Positions 56,440 to 64,000 of a DNA stretch of 64,000 bases are shown one piece after another. The notes beneath the pieces are model-generated. The model did no database searches and was not told the DNA's origin. It saw nothing but the letters and a program-made list of their open reading frames with translations. A program made the translations under genes and the position numbers. This DNA comes from CAVOOW01 sp963697675 (GTDB taxonomy: Bacteria > Actinomycetota > Actinomycetes > JACCUZ01), in assembly GCA_963697675.1 (NCBI GenBank), contig CAVOOW010000006.1, positions 1,178,001 through 1,242,000 of the forward strand, given 5' to 3'. The stretch's first letter is position 1, and each line of letters begins with the position of its first letter.

Positions 56440-57582
56440 TCAGCCTGAAAGTCGCACCGGCATGAGGAGGTATCGGTAGTCGTCGCCGGCAACGGCATCG
56501 GCGTCGGCCTTGCCGGCCAGCACCGCGGGTCTGGTCGGCACCGTGAACCGCAGCTCGGCATGCGCGGTCGCGAGCGCCCCGAGCCCGTCGAGCAGGTAAC
56601 CCGGGTTGAAGGCGATCGAGATGTCGTCACCCTCGAGCCGGGCGTCGAGGGACTCGGATGCCTGAGCCTCGTCACCGGTGCCGGCCTCCAGGGTCAGCTC
56701 CCCAGCGGCAAAGCTCAGCCGGATCGGGGTGTTGCGTTCGGCCACCAGAGCGACACGGCGCACCGACTCGATGAGCGCGTCGGTCTCGACGGTGGCGACG
56801 CCCTGCGACTCGGCGGGAAGCAACGAGCGGTATTTGGGGAACTCGCCGTCGAGCAACCGTGACGTCGTGCGCCGCCCGGCGCCCTCGAAGCCCACCAGCC
56901 CCTCGCCCGCTCCACCGGTGGCGGAGGCCAGCGCGAGGGTCACCTTGTCGGCGCTGGCGAGCGACTTCGCGGTCTCGGACAGGGTGCGCGCAGGCACGAG
57001 AGCGACGACCGACAGGCCGGTCTGCTCGGGAGTCCAGGCAAGGTCACGAACCGCCAGGCGATAGCGGTCGGTGGCCGCCATGGTGATCTTCTCGCCCTCG
57101 ATCTCCAGCCGGACACCCGTCAGCACGGGAAGCGTGTCGTCGCGACCGGCCGCGATCGACACCTGGGCGACCGCGGCCGCGAAGGCATCACCGCGCAGGG
57201 ACCCCGACGCGCCCGGCATCGCCGGCAGGGCCGGGTAGTCCTCGACAGGCAGCGTGAGCAGCGTGAACCGTGAGCTGCCGCAGGTCAGGACCACCTTGGA
57301 CGCATCGGTGGCGACGTCGACGGGGCGGTCGGGCAGGCTGCGGGAGATGTCGGCGAGCAGCCGGCCGCTGACCAGCGCGACACCGGGTTCGCCGATGTCG
57401 GCAGCGATCTCGACCCTGGCCGAGACCTCGTAGTCGAAGCTGGACAGCACGAGGCCACCACCGCTCTCGCGGGCGTCGAGCATCAGACCGGCGAGCACGG
57501 GCACCGGGGGTCGGGCCGGCAGGCTGCGCGCGGCCCACGCCACGGCGTCTGCAAGAACGTCTCGCTCCACCCGGAACTTCAC
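56440..57582 (-). CDS. dnaN: DNA polymerase III sliding clamp, beta subunit
   Basis: A 380-residue beta clamp, the ring that holds the replicative polymerase on DNA. It begins MKFRVERDVLADAVAWAARS and has the three repeated clamp domains, with YPALPAMP, GVRLEIEGEKITMAATDRYR and LDGEFPKYRSLLP. It ends RYLLMPVRLSG, the standard clamp C-terminus that forms part of the peptide-binding pocket. GTG 57580-57582 was chosen as it gives the family N-terminus. It follows dnaA across the putative oriC. Confidence 0.97.
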   Translation of the reverse strand: MKFRVERDVLADAVAWAARSLPARPPVPVLAGLMLDARESGGGLVLSSFDYEVSARVEIAADIGEPGVALVSGRLLADISRSLPDRPVDVATDASKVVLTCGSSRFTLLTLPVEDYPALPAMPGASGSLRGDAFAAAVAQVSIAAGRDDTLPVLTGVRLEIEGEKITMAATDRYRLAVRDLAWTPEQTGLSVVALVPARTLSETAKSLASADKVTLALASATGGAGEGLVGFEGAGRRTTSRLLDGEFPKYRSLLPAESQGVATVETDALIESVRRVALVAERNTPIRLSFAAGELTLEAGTGDEAQASESLDARLEGDDISIAFNPGYLLDGLGALATAHAELRFTVPTRPAVLAGKADADAVAGDDYRYLLMPVRLSG

Positions 57583-57999
57583 CGGTCACCGCCTCCTGCG
57601 TTGTCGTGCGCGATCTCGTGCTGGTCAGTGCTGCGGTTGCTGGCCCTGCGGTCGGTCATCCCCAGGTCGGCTGGAGCTGACTTGGAAGATTGATCTAACT
57701 CCATAGATAGCTGTAGTGGTCTTACTAGGTGCGGTGCATGGTGGGGATATCCCACGTTCGCCCTGCTCAGACCGTAGTCCAGGGTGGGGACAGACTGGGG
57801 ACGGCGGTGGGCACGGACCCCGTGCTCCTGGGGACGACGCGGTCCGTCCACTGCGATCCACAGGGCCGCACACCGGTTGGGCCCCGATTTCCACAGGCTT
57901 GTCCCCAAGGTGTGAACGCAGGTCCCGGCGTGGTCAGCCCGCACGGGCTGATTTCCCCGCCCGTGATCAGCCCGGACGGGCTGATTTCTCCGCCCGTGA
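57583..57999. other. oriC: putative oriC (dnaA-dnaN intergenic)
   Basis: This 417-bp gap is where actinobacterial origins normally lie. It has an AT-richer patch at about 57685-57727 and several 9-mers close to the DnaA box TTGTCCACA: CGATCCACA (57854), TTTCCACA (57888), TTGTCCCCA (57899). On the other strand, TGGGGAC-type matches lie at 57785, 57796 and 57829. None is a perfect consensus box; the perfect one is upstream of dnaA. Three 33-bp tandem units abut the dnaA stop. The assignment combines location with degenerate boxes. Confidence 0.6.
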
Positions 58000-58017
58000 T
58001 CAGCCCGCACGGGCCTG
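57934..58017. repeat. three 33-bp tandem units with palindromes at the dnaA 3' end
   Basis: TCAGCCCG-N2-CGGGCTGA palindromes begin at 57934, 57967 and 58000, exactly 33 bp apart. The intervening segments (TTTCCCCGCCCGTGA and TTTCTCCGCCCGTGA) differ by one base. The third unit contains the dnaA stop and last codons. The array looks like tandem duplication of a terminator at the 3' end of dnaA, inside the origin region. Confidence 0.85.
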
Positions 58018-59526
58018 GGACTTGATGCGGTTGGTGAGCTCGGTGACCTGGTTGTAGACGCTGCGGCGCTCGGCCATCAGCTGGCGGATCTTCTTGTCGG
58101 CGTGCATGACCGTCGTGTGGTCGCGACCGCCGAACTGCTGTCCGATCTTGGGCAGCGACAGGTCGGTGAGCTCACGGCAGAGGTACATCGCGATCTGCCG
58201 GGCATTGACGAGTACGCGCGAGCGCGACGTGCCGCAGAGCTCCTCCATGGACTGGCCGAAGTAGGCCGAGGTCTGCGCCATGATCGTCGCCGAGGTGATC
58301 TCGGGCTGGCTGCTGTCCGGGATGAGGTCCTTCAGGACGATTTCAGCCAGCGCCAGGTCGACGCCCTGGCGGTTGAGGCTGGCGAAGGCGGTGACCCGGA
58401 TGAGGGCGCCCTCGAGCTCACGGATGTTCGTCGAGATCTTGCTCGCGATGAACTCGAGCACCTCGGGGGGTGCGGCCAGCCGCTCCTGCGCGGCCTTCTT
58501 GCGCAGGATGGCGATGCGCGTCTCGAGCTCCGGCGGCTGAACGTCGGTGATCAGACCCCAGTGGAACCGGTTGCGCAGCCGGTCTTCCAGGGTGACCAAC
58601 TGCTGGGGAGGTCGGTCACTGGAGATCACGATCTGCTTGTTGGCGTTGTGCAGCGTGTTGAACGTGTGGAAGAACTCCTCCTGGGTCTGTTCCTTGTTCT
58701 CCAGGAACTGGATGTCGTCGACGAGCAGGATGTCGACGTCGCGGTAACGCCGGCGGAAGCCTTCGGCGCGGCCGTCGCGGATGGAGTTGATGAAGTCGTT
58801 GGTGAACTCCTCGGAGCTCACATAGCGCACCCGGACCCCGGCATAGAGACTCATGCCGTAGTGCCCGATCGCGTGCAGCAGGTGGGTCTTGCCCAACCCG
58901 GAGTCGCCATAGATGAACAGCGGGTTGTAGGCCTTGGCCGGCGCTTCGGCGACCGCGACGGCGGCGGCGTGGGCGAACCGGTTGCTGGACCCGATGACGA
59001 ACGTCTCGAACAGATAGCGCGGGTTGAGCCGGGTGGGCTCGCTCTCCCGCCGAGATCCGGGCTCGCGGCCGGTGCCGGCCACCACGGTCTCCTCGTGGCG
59101 GTCGTCGCCGCGGCGGATGTCCTCGAGTCGTCCCTGGTCTGGCCCGCCGTCGTCGGGTTGGGCGCGTGCCGTGCTCGGCTGCCGGCCATGGTCGGCTCCG
59201 TCGCCGAGCGCGCGGCTGCTCTCGTTGTCGGCATCGGTGCTGGTGTCCAGGCTGGGATCGACCACGACCGCCAGCCGGATGTCCTGGCTGAGCTGCTCGG
59301 CGAGCACGGCGGTGATCACCCCGCGCAGCCGTGACTCGATGATGTCCTTGGCGAACTCGTTGGGCACCGCGAGCAGGGCGGTGTCGTTGACGACCGCATC
59401 GAGTCGGCTGAGCCGGATGAAGGCCAGGTTCTGGCTGGGCAGCGATCCGCCGAGCGATTCGAGGCAGCGCGTCCACACCTCCCGCAGCTCGTCTCCGGTG
59501 GGGGCGCCACCATCCGCGATCGTCAT
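58000..59526 (-). CDS. dnaA: chromosomal replication initiator DnaA
   Basis: A 508-residue DnaA. Domain I (REVWTRCLESLGGSLPSQNL) is followed by a long acidic and variable domain II. The AAA+ domain has Walker A GDSGLGKTHLLHAIGHYGMS and Walker B DILLVDDIQFLENKEQTQEE. Domain IV carries the DnaA-box-binding signature RDHTTVMHADKKIRQLM. ATG 59524-59526 has GGAGG upstream; GTG 59568, 14 codons earlier, is possible. The stop lies inside the third 33-bp repeat unit. Confidence 0.97.
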   Translation of the reverse strand: MTIADGGAPTGDELREVWTRCLESLGGSLPSQNLAFIRLSRLDAVVNDTALLAVPNEFAKDIIESRLRGVITAVLAEQLSQDIRLAVVVDPSLDTSTDADNESSRALGDGADHGRQPSTARAQPDDGGPDQGRLEDIRRGDDRHEETVVAGTGREPGSRRESEPTRLNPRYLFETFVIGSSNRFAHAAAVAVAEAPAKAYNPLFIYGDSGLGKTHLLHAIGHYGMSLYAGVRVRYVSSEEFTNDFINSIRDGRAEGFRRRYRDVDILLVDDIQFLENKEQTQEEFFHTFNTLHNANKQIVISSDRPPQQLVTLEDRLRNRFHWGLITDVQPPELETRIAILRKKAAQERLAAPPEVLEFIASKISTNIRELEGALIRVTAFASLNRQGVDLALAEIVLKDLIPDSSQPEITSATIMAQTSAYFGQSMEELCGTSRSRVLVNARQIAMYLCRELTDLSLPKIGQQFGGRDHTTVMHADKKIRQLMAERRSVYNQVTELTNRIKSQARAG

Positions 59527-60360
59527 GGGGGCGATTTCCTCCAATTCCGTGACACCGTTGTTTGTCACGGTTTCCACCCTCTCGTGCGTTCTGGCCGTGT
59601 CGGCCGTCTGATCGAGCGGGTCCGGATCACCGTCGGTGACAGCCAAATCGCCCCTGGGTAACGCTCCAATTTGTCCGCGATGTCCCACTCCGACCTTCCC
59701 CGTCCACATGGTCATCCACAGCCTGTGTACACAGGTGCCCTGAGGCCGGTCACGAGTCAACGCGGCGCTGCCCGGAGGGCAGCGGATCGTGCACGGCTCG
59801 GGTAGGGAAGTCGCCCGACGACGGGCGACGCTAACAACCCGGTGGGCCGGGCAGCAAGCGGTTGTCCACAACGCGCAGGACATTTTTTGTCGGGTCGGGC
59901 GTGTCGCGTCACGGCATCGCCGGCGGCCCGGCAAACTGAACGGTTGACCCATCGGTGATTCCCGGGCCGTGCGGGCCCTGGGGACACCTGGGCGGGTGTG
60001 ATCGCGTTTCCGGGCACCGGGCGACCCGGCTCGCATCGCGCTGCCCTGCCGGTTTGACCGCTCCTACCGCCGCCCCGTACCGTGGCTCGGTCGAGTCGCC
60101 GACGGCTCGATGCTGCGTGCCTGCATCCAGGTTGTCCACTGTGCGCGAGACAGTGAACGGTTTCGCACGGGTGCGGGGAAAGTTGTGGCTTCCAAGGCTC
60201 GGATCGCCCGCGGCCGCTGATGTTCGCCGAGCAGCCGTTAACCAGTTCGTCGCCAGGCGCGGCACAATGTCTGAGCATCGAGTTTCTGACGGCAACTGCC
60301 GGAAGCACGCAACGCCCGAACGACCGTAAGCCCGTAGTACCCAATGCCAGGAGCCTCCGA
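59527..60360. promoter_or_regulatory. dnaA-rpmH divergent region with DnaA boxes
   Basis: This 834-bp gap has no convincing gene. It holds a perfect consensus DnaA box TTGTCCACA (59862-59870), TCATCCACA (59712-59720), CGTCCACA (59701-59708) and TTGTCCACT (60132-60140). A perfect palindrome CCTGTGTACACAGG lies at 59722-59735. These fit autoregulation of dnaA and possibly part of the initiation region. Promoters for rpmH and dnaA should lie here. Confidence 0.7.
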
Positions 60361-60498
60361 GTGAGCAAGCGCACTTTCCAACCGAACAACCGTCGCCGGG
60401 CTAAAACCCACGGCTTTCGCCTGCGCATGCGCACGCGCGCTGGACGCTCGATCCTCGGCGCTCGCCGCACCAAGGGCCGCACCCGGCTCTCGGCCTGA
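60361..60498 (+). CDS. rpmH: 50S ribosomal protein L34
   Basis: A 45-residue, strongly basic protein: (V)SKRTFQPNNRRRAKTHGFR then LRMRTRAGRSILGARRTKGR. This is the universal L34 sequence of the large ribosomal subunit. GTG 60361 with AGGAG eight bases upstream is the start; longer frames are not supported. It heads the rpmH-rnpA-yidD-yidC-jag-rsmG unit. Confidence 0.97.
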   Translation: MSKRTFQPNNRRRAKTHGFRLRMRTRAGRSILGARRTKGRTRLSA

Positions 60499-60503
60499 GC
60501 GAC

Positions 60504-60911
60504 GTGCTGCCGGCAACGGCCCGGCTTCGTCAGCGCGCCGAGTTCACTGCGACCGTCCGGCGCGGCCGCCGCGGCCGGTCCGGGTTGCTTGCTGTGCACG
60601 TTGATCGCTCCCCGGAGCGCGGGCAGCCGGAAGGCTTGGCCCGTGTCGGTTTTGTCGTGTCCCGGGCCGTGGGTCCCGCCGTGGTCCGAAATCGGGTTCT
60701 GCGCCGGCTACGCCACCTGATGGCGGCCCGGCTCGACCAGCTTCCGGTCGGCAGCTGCGTCGTCGTGCGTGCCTTCCCGTCCTCGAGCCTTGCCAGCTCG
60801 GCTGCTCTTGGTGCGGCGCTGGACCGGGCGCTCGGCCAGGCCCTGAGCGCGTCCGACAACCGACCACACACCAACAGCTCGGTGAAGGAGGGCCAGGTGG
60901 CCGGCCGGTGA
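60504..60911 (+). CDS. rnpA: ribonuclease P protein component
   Basis: A 135-residue RnpA, the protein cofactor of RNase P in tRNA 5' maturation. It starts (V)LPATARLRQRAEFTATVRR and has the RNR signature in AVGPAVVRNRVLRRLRHLMA that contacts the catalytic RNA. The C-terminal tail is slightly longer than usual. GTG 60504 lies 5 bp after the rpmH stop, and its own stop overlaps yidD (GTGA). Confidence 0.95.
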   Translation: MLPATARLRQRAEFTATVRRGRRGRSGLLAVHVDRSPERGQPEGLARVGFVVSRAVGPAVVRNRVLRRLRHLMAARLDQLPVGSCVVVRAFPSSSLASSAALGAALDRALGQALSASDNRPHTNSSVKEGQVAGR

Positions 60912-61174
60912 TAGCCCGCGTGCTCGTGCTGCCGATCCGGCTCTACCAGCTGCTGATCTCACCGATGCTGGGGCCGCGCTGCCGGTTCTACCCGTCGTGC
61001 TCCGCGTACGCCGTTGAAGCACTGCAGCGCCACGGCGCGCTGCGCGGCAGCTGGCTTGCCGTGCGCCGGCTCGGCCGTTGTCACCCGTGGAACCCCGGGG
61101 GTCCCGACCCCGTTCCCCCAGCGCGTCCGGACACCGCCCGGACACCGCATCCTCCGCATGGAGTCCGTTCGTGA
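60908..61174 (+). CDS. yidD: membrane protein insertion efficiency factor YidD
   Basis: An 88-residue member of the YidD/haemolysin-alpha-like family: LVLPIRLYQLLISPMLGPRC then RFYPSCSAYAVEALQRHGAL. Conserved Cys residues (20, 26, 58) and the block RLGRCHPWNPGG are present. It is an inner-membrane-associated helper of YidC. GTG 60908 overlaps the rnpA stop, and its stop overlaps yidC (GTGA). Confidence 0.95.
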   Translation: MIARVLVLPIRLYQLLISPMLGPRCRFYPSCSAYAVEALQRHGALRGSWLAVRRLGRCHPWNPGGPDPVPPARPDTARTPHPPHGVRS

Positions 61175-62154
61175 AGATTCTCGAACCGCTGTATGACGCC
61201 GTCACCTTCATCATGTTGGCGTTTCATTCCTTGTTCAAGTCGATGGGCGTTGACCCGTCCAGCGGCCTGGCCTGGGGTGGCGCGATCGTGGGCCTGGTCG
61301 TCGTCATCCGCATCCTGCTGATCCCGTTGTTCGTGAAGCAGATCAACGCGCAGCGTGGGCTGCAGATGCTGCAGCCGGAGATGAAGAAGCTGCAGGCGAA
61401 GTACAAGGGGAAGAGCGACCCCGAGAGCAAGAAGAAGCAGCAAGAAGAAATGATGAAGCTCTACAAGGACAACGGGACCAACCCCCTTGCGAGCTGCCTC
61501 CCGATCCTGCTTCAGGCGCCGATCTTCTTCGCTCTGTTCCGGGTCCTGAACGGCATCGGACACCAGCCCGAACCCATCCCGCGTGGCCTGCTCAGCATGC
61601 AGGAGGCGGAACAGGCAGCAGCTGCGCAGATCTTCGGGGCTCACCTGTCCGACAAGTTCATCGGCGCCGACAGCCTCAACGTGCAGATCGTCTGTGCCGT
61701 GATGATCGTGGCGATGTCTGCGTCGACGTTCCTGACGCAGAAGCAGCTGATGAGCAAGAACATGCCTGCCTCGGCGATGGACAACCCGTTCGCCCAGCAG
61801 CAGAAGATCCTGCTCTATGTCTTCCCGTTGATCTTCGCGGTCAGCGGGGTCAACTTCCCCGTCGGTGTCCTGCTCTACTGGCTGACCACCAACCTGTGGA
61901 CGATGGGTCAGCAGTTCTACGTCATCCGCCGGAACCCGGCCCCTGGATCGCCGGCGTTTGACGCCCTGGAGAAACGCAAAGCCGAGAAGGCCGCCCGCGC
62001 GAAGCACGAGGCCGTCGCTGCCGAGGCAGTCGGCACCACCACCGCCGTTGACGAAGCGGGCGAGCAAGGTGCCGAGGCCACCGGCACCGATGGCCCGACA
62101 CGAACGCCTCGCCAGCGGCAACAGCCTCGTCGGCAGCCGAAGCGCAAACGCTAG
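61171..62154 (+). CDS. yidC: membrane protein insertase YidC
   Basis: A 327-residue Gram-positive-type YidC/Oxa1 insertase without the large periplasmic domain. Membrane helices include GLAWGGAIVGLVVVIRILLI, NPLASCLPILLQAPIFFALF, VQIVCAVMIVAMSASTFL and FPVGVLLYWLTTNLWTMGQQ. The helical hairpin EMKKLQAKYKGKSDPESKKK and a basic tail (QPRRQPKRKR) that binds ribosomes are present. GTG 61171 overlaps the yidD stop; longer upstream starts are shadows. Confidence 0.96.
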   Translation: MKILEPLYDAVTFIMLAFHSLFKSMGVDPSSGLAWGGAIVGLVVVIRILLIPLFVKQINAQRGLQMLQPEMKKLQAKYKGKSDPESKKKQQEEMMKLYKDNGTNPLASCLPILLQAPIFFALFRVLNGIGHQPEPIPRGLLSMQEAEQAAAAQIFGAHLSDKFIGADSLNVQIVCAVMIVAMSASTFLTQKQLMSKNMPASAMDNPFAQQQKILLYVFPLIFAVSGVNFPVGVLLYWLTTNLWTMGQQFYVIRRNPAPGSPAFDALEKRKAEKAARAKHEAVAAEAVGTTTAVDEAGEQGAEATGTDGPTRTPRQRQQPRRQPKRKR

Positions 62155-62214
62155 CCGCGCGACCCCGCACCTTTTCGACCGCAGCACAGTCAACCTCGAA
62201 GGACGACATCACCG

Positions 62215-62859
62215 ATGACCGAGCCGACCGGCGACGCACCCGACACCGCTGATCACGACAACGGCGTCACCGACAGCAGTGCCCCCGAAACCGATGCGAC
62301 GAGCAGTTCCGTTTCCGAGGACGACAGCGGCGCCGGCGATTCGGGCACCCCTCCGGTCGAGGGTGGGACCGCGCCCAGCCGTGCGCGCCGGGGCGAGCCT
62401 GACCTCGCGGTGTTGGAACGAGAGGGCGAGATCGCGGCCGACTACCTCGAGGAGCTGCTGGACATCGCCGACCTCGATGGCGACATCGACATGGATGTCG
62501 AGCGAGACCGCGCTTCCGTTTCTGTGGTCGGTGGAGACCTCGACCACCTGGTCGGCGACGAGGGCGTGGTGCTGGAGGCGCTTCAGGAGCTGACTCGGCT
62601 CGCCGTGCTGACCGAGACGGGCGAACGTTCGCGCCTGATGCTTGATGTCGCGGGCTACCGCGCCGGCCGGCGGGCCGTTCTCAGTGAACTCGGTCGCGCG
62701 ACGGCTGAGCAGGTCAAGAGCTCCGGGGAGCCGGCCCGCCTCGACCCGATGACACCGTTCGAGCGAAAGATCGTTCATGACGCCGTCGCCGCCGCCGGGC
62801 TGCGCAGCGAGTCCGAAGGTGAGGAACCGCAACGACGCGTCGTCGTCCTGCCGGCATGA
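62215..62859 (+). CDS. jag: KH/R3H RNA-binding protein Jag (KhpB-like)
   Basis: A 214-residue protein. An acidic Ser/Asp-rich N-terminal 65 residues are followed by a KH domain (YLEELLDIADLDGDIDMDVE, DHLVGDEGVVLEALQELTRL) and an R3H domain near the C-terminus (LDPMTPFERKIVHDAVAAAG). It probably binds RNA with KhpA and affects cell division and wall growth, as in other Gram-positives. The Jag_N domain is absent, normal for actinobacteria. ATG 62215. Confidence 0.93.
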   Translation: MTEPTGDAPDTADHDNGVTDSSAPETDATSSSVSEDDSGAGDSGTPPVEGGTAPSRARRGEPDLAVLEREGEIAADYLEELLDIADLDGDIDMDVERDRASVSVVGGDLDHLVGDEGVVLEALQELTRLAVLTETGERSRLMLDVAGYRAGRRAVLSELGRATAEQVKSSGEPARLDPMTPFERKIVHDAVAAAGLRSESEGEEPQRRVVVLPA

Positions 62860-62878
62860 ACACCCTCGGGGACGCCGT

Positions 62879-63649
62879 ATGAGCGATGTTTCACGTGAAA
62901 CATCGGCGCCGGACCTAGGTCAGACACGCGGCGCCGAGCCGGTCCTTCATGGGGTCGCCTCCGACTACGGGGACCTGCCCGAGGCCCCCCCGGCGGCCGC
63001 AGGAGTGTTCGGCAGCCGACTCGAGGCCGCCACCACATATGCACGGATGTTGGCCGGCGAAGGACTCACGCGAGGACTTCTAGGGCCGCGCGAGGTCCCC
63101 CGACTCTGGGATCGCCACCTGCTCAACTGCGCCGTGATCTCCGAGCTCGTGGCTCCTGCAGCGACCGTCACCGACGTAGGCTCGGGGGCCGGTCTCCCCG
63201 GCATCCCGCTGGCCTTGGCCCGGCCCGACCTGCACATCGAACTGCTGGAACCGTTGCAACGTCGGGTGGTCTTCCTGCAGGAGACCGTGACCGCCCTCGG
63301 GCTCGATCGCGTCCAGGTGGTGCGGGGTCGCGCAGAAGACGCGGTCCGCCCCGGCGGCGTTGACGTCGTGACGGCACGTGCGGTCGCGCCGCTGTCTCGG
63401 CTGGCGGCGTGGTGTCTACCGCTGCTTCGGCCAGGCGGTAGTCTCATCGCGCTCAAGGGCAGCCAGGCATATGCGGAGTTGGCTGCCTGCGCGGACGACC
63501 TGCGTCGGCTGGGCGCCGTCGACTCGGAGGTCGTGACCTGTGGTGTCGGCCTGCTGGATGCGCCGACGACCGTGGTGCGCGTGGTCCTGGGAGATGCCGG
63601 TGTGCCCCGAGTCGGGCGCCCTGGACGAGGAGGAAAGAGGCGCCCGTGA
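62879..63649 (+). CDS. rsmG: 16S rRNA (guanine527-N7)-methyltransferase RsmG
   Basis: A 256-residue SAM methyltransferase (GidB). After a 45-residue extension it has LWDRHLLNCAVISELVAPAA, the SAM motif VTDVGSGAGLPGIPLALARP, ELLEPLQRRVVFLQE and VTARAVAPL. It modifies 16S rRNA G527; its loss gives low-level streptomycin resistance. The N-terminal VSRETSAP is encoded by a parS site, so the start at ATG 62879 lies just before the palindrome. The stop overlaps parA (GTGA). Confidence 0.95.
   Translation: MSDVSRETSAPDLGQTRGAEPVLHGVASDYGDLPEAPPAAAGVFGSRLEAATTYARMLAGEGLTRGLLGPREVPRLWDRHLLNCAVISELVAPAATVTDVGSGAGLPGIPLALARPDLHIELLEPLQRRVVFLQETVTALGLDRVQVVRGRAEDAVRPGGVDVVTARAVAPLSRLAAWCLPLLRPGGSLIALKGSQAYAELAACADDLRRLGAVDSEVVTCGVGLLDAPTTVVRVVLGDAGVPRVGRPGRGGKRRP
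62887..62902. other. parS: parS site 1, inside the 5' end of rsmG
   Basis: TGTTTCACGTGAAACA is the exact consensus ParB-binding centromere; the palindrome extends to GATGTTTCACGTGAAACATC (62885-62904). It is read in frame as part of rsmG. Confidence 0.97.
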
Positions 63650-64000
63650 TCGAGACGTTGCGTGACGGCACCGGGCGCCCCACCGGCCTGGGCTGGCCCG
63701 AGCCGCCTGCCGCGAACCACGGCGACGGTGCTCCCAACCGCCCCTCCGGTGGCGGATGGCCCGATCAGTCGGCCGGGCCGCCGGTGGTTGTTTCACGTGA
63801 AACATCGACGGCAGGCGACAGCGACACCGATGCGGCGGTCGTGGGTGAGACCGGCGTCGCGACGGCAGTCGAGGTCGCTCCGACCGGCCGCAACGGCCCT
63901 CCTGCCGATCACCTGAGCGTCGGGGCAGAACAGGTCGAAACGGAGCCGGTCGACCTGACCCCGCAGCACGCACCGTTGGCTCTTGGAGCCGAGGTACCCA
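63646..64000 (+). CDS. parA: ParA chromosome-partitioning ATPase, N-terminal part (cut by window edge)
   Basis: GTG 63646 overlaps the rsmG stop and opens a frame of 118 codons to the window end: (V)IETLRDGTGRPTGLGWPEP, then PPVVVSRETSTAGDSDTDAA. This is a Pro/Gly/Asp-rich, unstructured stretch; the Walker KGGVGKTT motif is not yet reached. Position after rsmG and the parS site encoding VSRETS are typical of actinobacterial parA (soj), whose N-terminus is long and variable. The true start could be internal. It should drive origin segregation with ParB, expected just beyond the edge. Confidence 0.75.
   Translation, partial: MIETLRDGTGRPTGLGWPEPPAANHGDGAPNRPSGGGWPDQSAGPPVVVSRETSTAGDSDTDAAVVGETGVATAVEVAPTGRNGPPADHLSVGAEQVETEPVDLTPQHAPLALGAEVP
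63789..63804. other. parS: parS site 2, inside the 5' end of parA
   Basis: A second exact TGTTTCACGTGAAACA, 902 bp from the first, is read in frame as part of the ParA N-terminal extension. Confidence 0.97.

Noticed and set aside
57934..58017. Regular 33-bp repeats as a CRISPR array
   Set aside because: Units are directly tandem without unique spacers, overlap the dnaA stop, and no cas genes are present.
59757..60599. A 280-codon minus-strand frame between dnaA and rpmH
   Set aside because: It covers rpmH and DnaA boxes, is Arg/Pro-rich and has no recognisable domain; it is chance in GC-rich DNA.

Overview
The window is GC-rich DNA from the replication-origin region of an actinobacterial (Actinomycetes) chromosome. 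The evidence is the order gyrA-gyrB-dciA-recF-gnd-dnaN-dnaA on the minus strand, facing rpmH-rnpA-yidD-yidC-jag-rsmG-parA on the plus strand, with perfect parS sites. Other actinobacterial traits are an NAD-type gnd between dnaN and recF, a DUF3566 gene after gyrA, a DLW-39 micro-protein between tRNA-Ile and tRNA-Ala, frequent GTG starts and many 4-bp ATGA/GTGA overlaps. I cannot name the genus from the sequence.

Layout. 0-6.2 kb (minus): start of a HAD hydrolase, a decayed arylsulfatase, two MFS exporters, an ArsR-like repressor with two inverted-repeat operators, and a small ABM-domain protein. 6.2-10.3 kb: the bacterial RNA-repair pair Pnkp-Hen1. 10.3-13.3 kb: a cut-down MBL lipoprotein, a secreted protein without a normal start codon, a highly charged repeat protein and a GGDEF fragment. 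13.3-16.9 kb: chromate resistance (split chrB, chrA) with a divergent MFS gene. 17-19.2 kb: a GGDEF-EAL sensor. 19.3-26 kb: a minus-strand HD-domain/hydrolase/MFS unit, the last two frameshifted, divergent from a large LuxR-type ATPase regulator.

26-31.5 kb is a selenocysteine locus: selD, selA (frameshifted as given), tRNA-Sec(UCA), selB. Convergent with selB is a Tat-exported protein whose frame is interrupted by a single in-frame UGA, followed at a suitable distance by a SECIS-like hairpin. 31.9-35.6 kb is a tightly packed cluster: an acyl-CoA-dehydrogenase-fold flavoprotein without the usual catalytic Glu motif, a cytosolic PhnD/SsuA-like binding protein, a TusA-ferritin-like diiron protein and a rhodanese. 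It looks like an undescribed sulfur or selenium pathway. 35.6-39 kb holds an SDR gene plus an alcohol dehydrogenase, a lipoprotein and an XRE regulator, the last three each broken by frameshifts.

39.2-44.3 kb is a five-gene minus-strand operon: an unknown 186-aa protein, DUF4331, DyP peroxidase, crotonase and a sulfite-oxidase-type molybdoenzyme. 44.5-47.7 kb is a block with a phosphoesterase and a broken luciferase-like gene, bounded by 64-bp direct repeats, one of which includes the 3' end of tRNA-Ala. 47.7-64 kb is the intact core origin region, with a likely oriC between dnaN and dnaA and further DnaA boxes between dnaA and rpmH. Frameshifts and truncations are confined to the accessory 0-48 kb; the roughly 16 kb of core genes show none.
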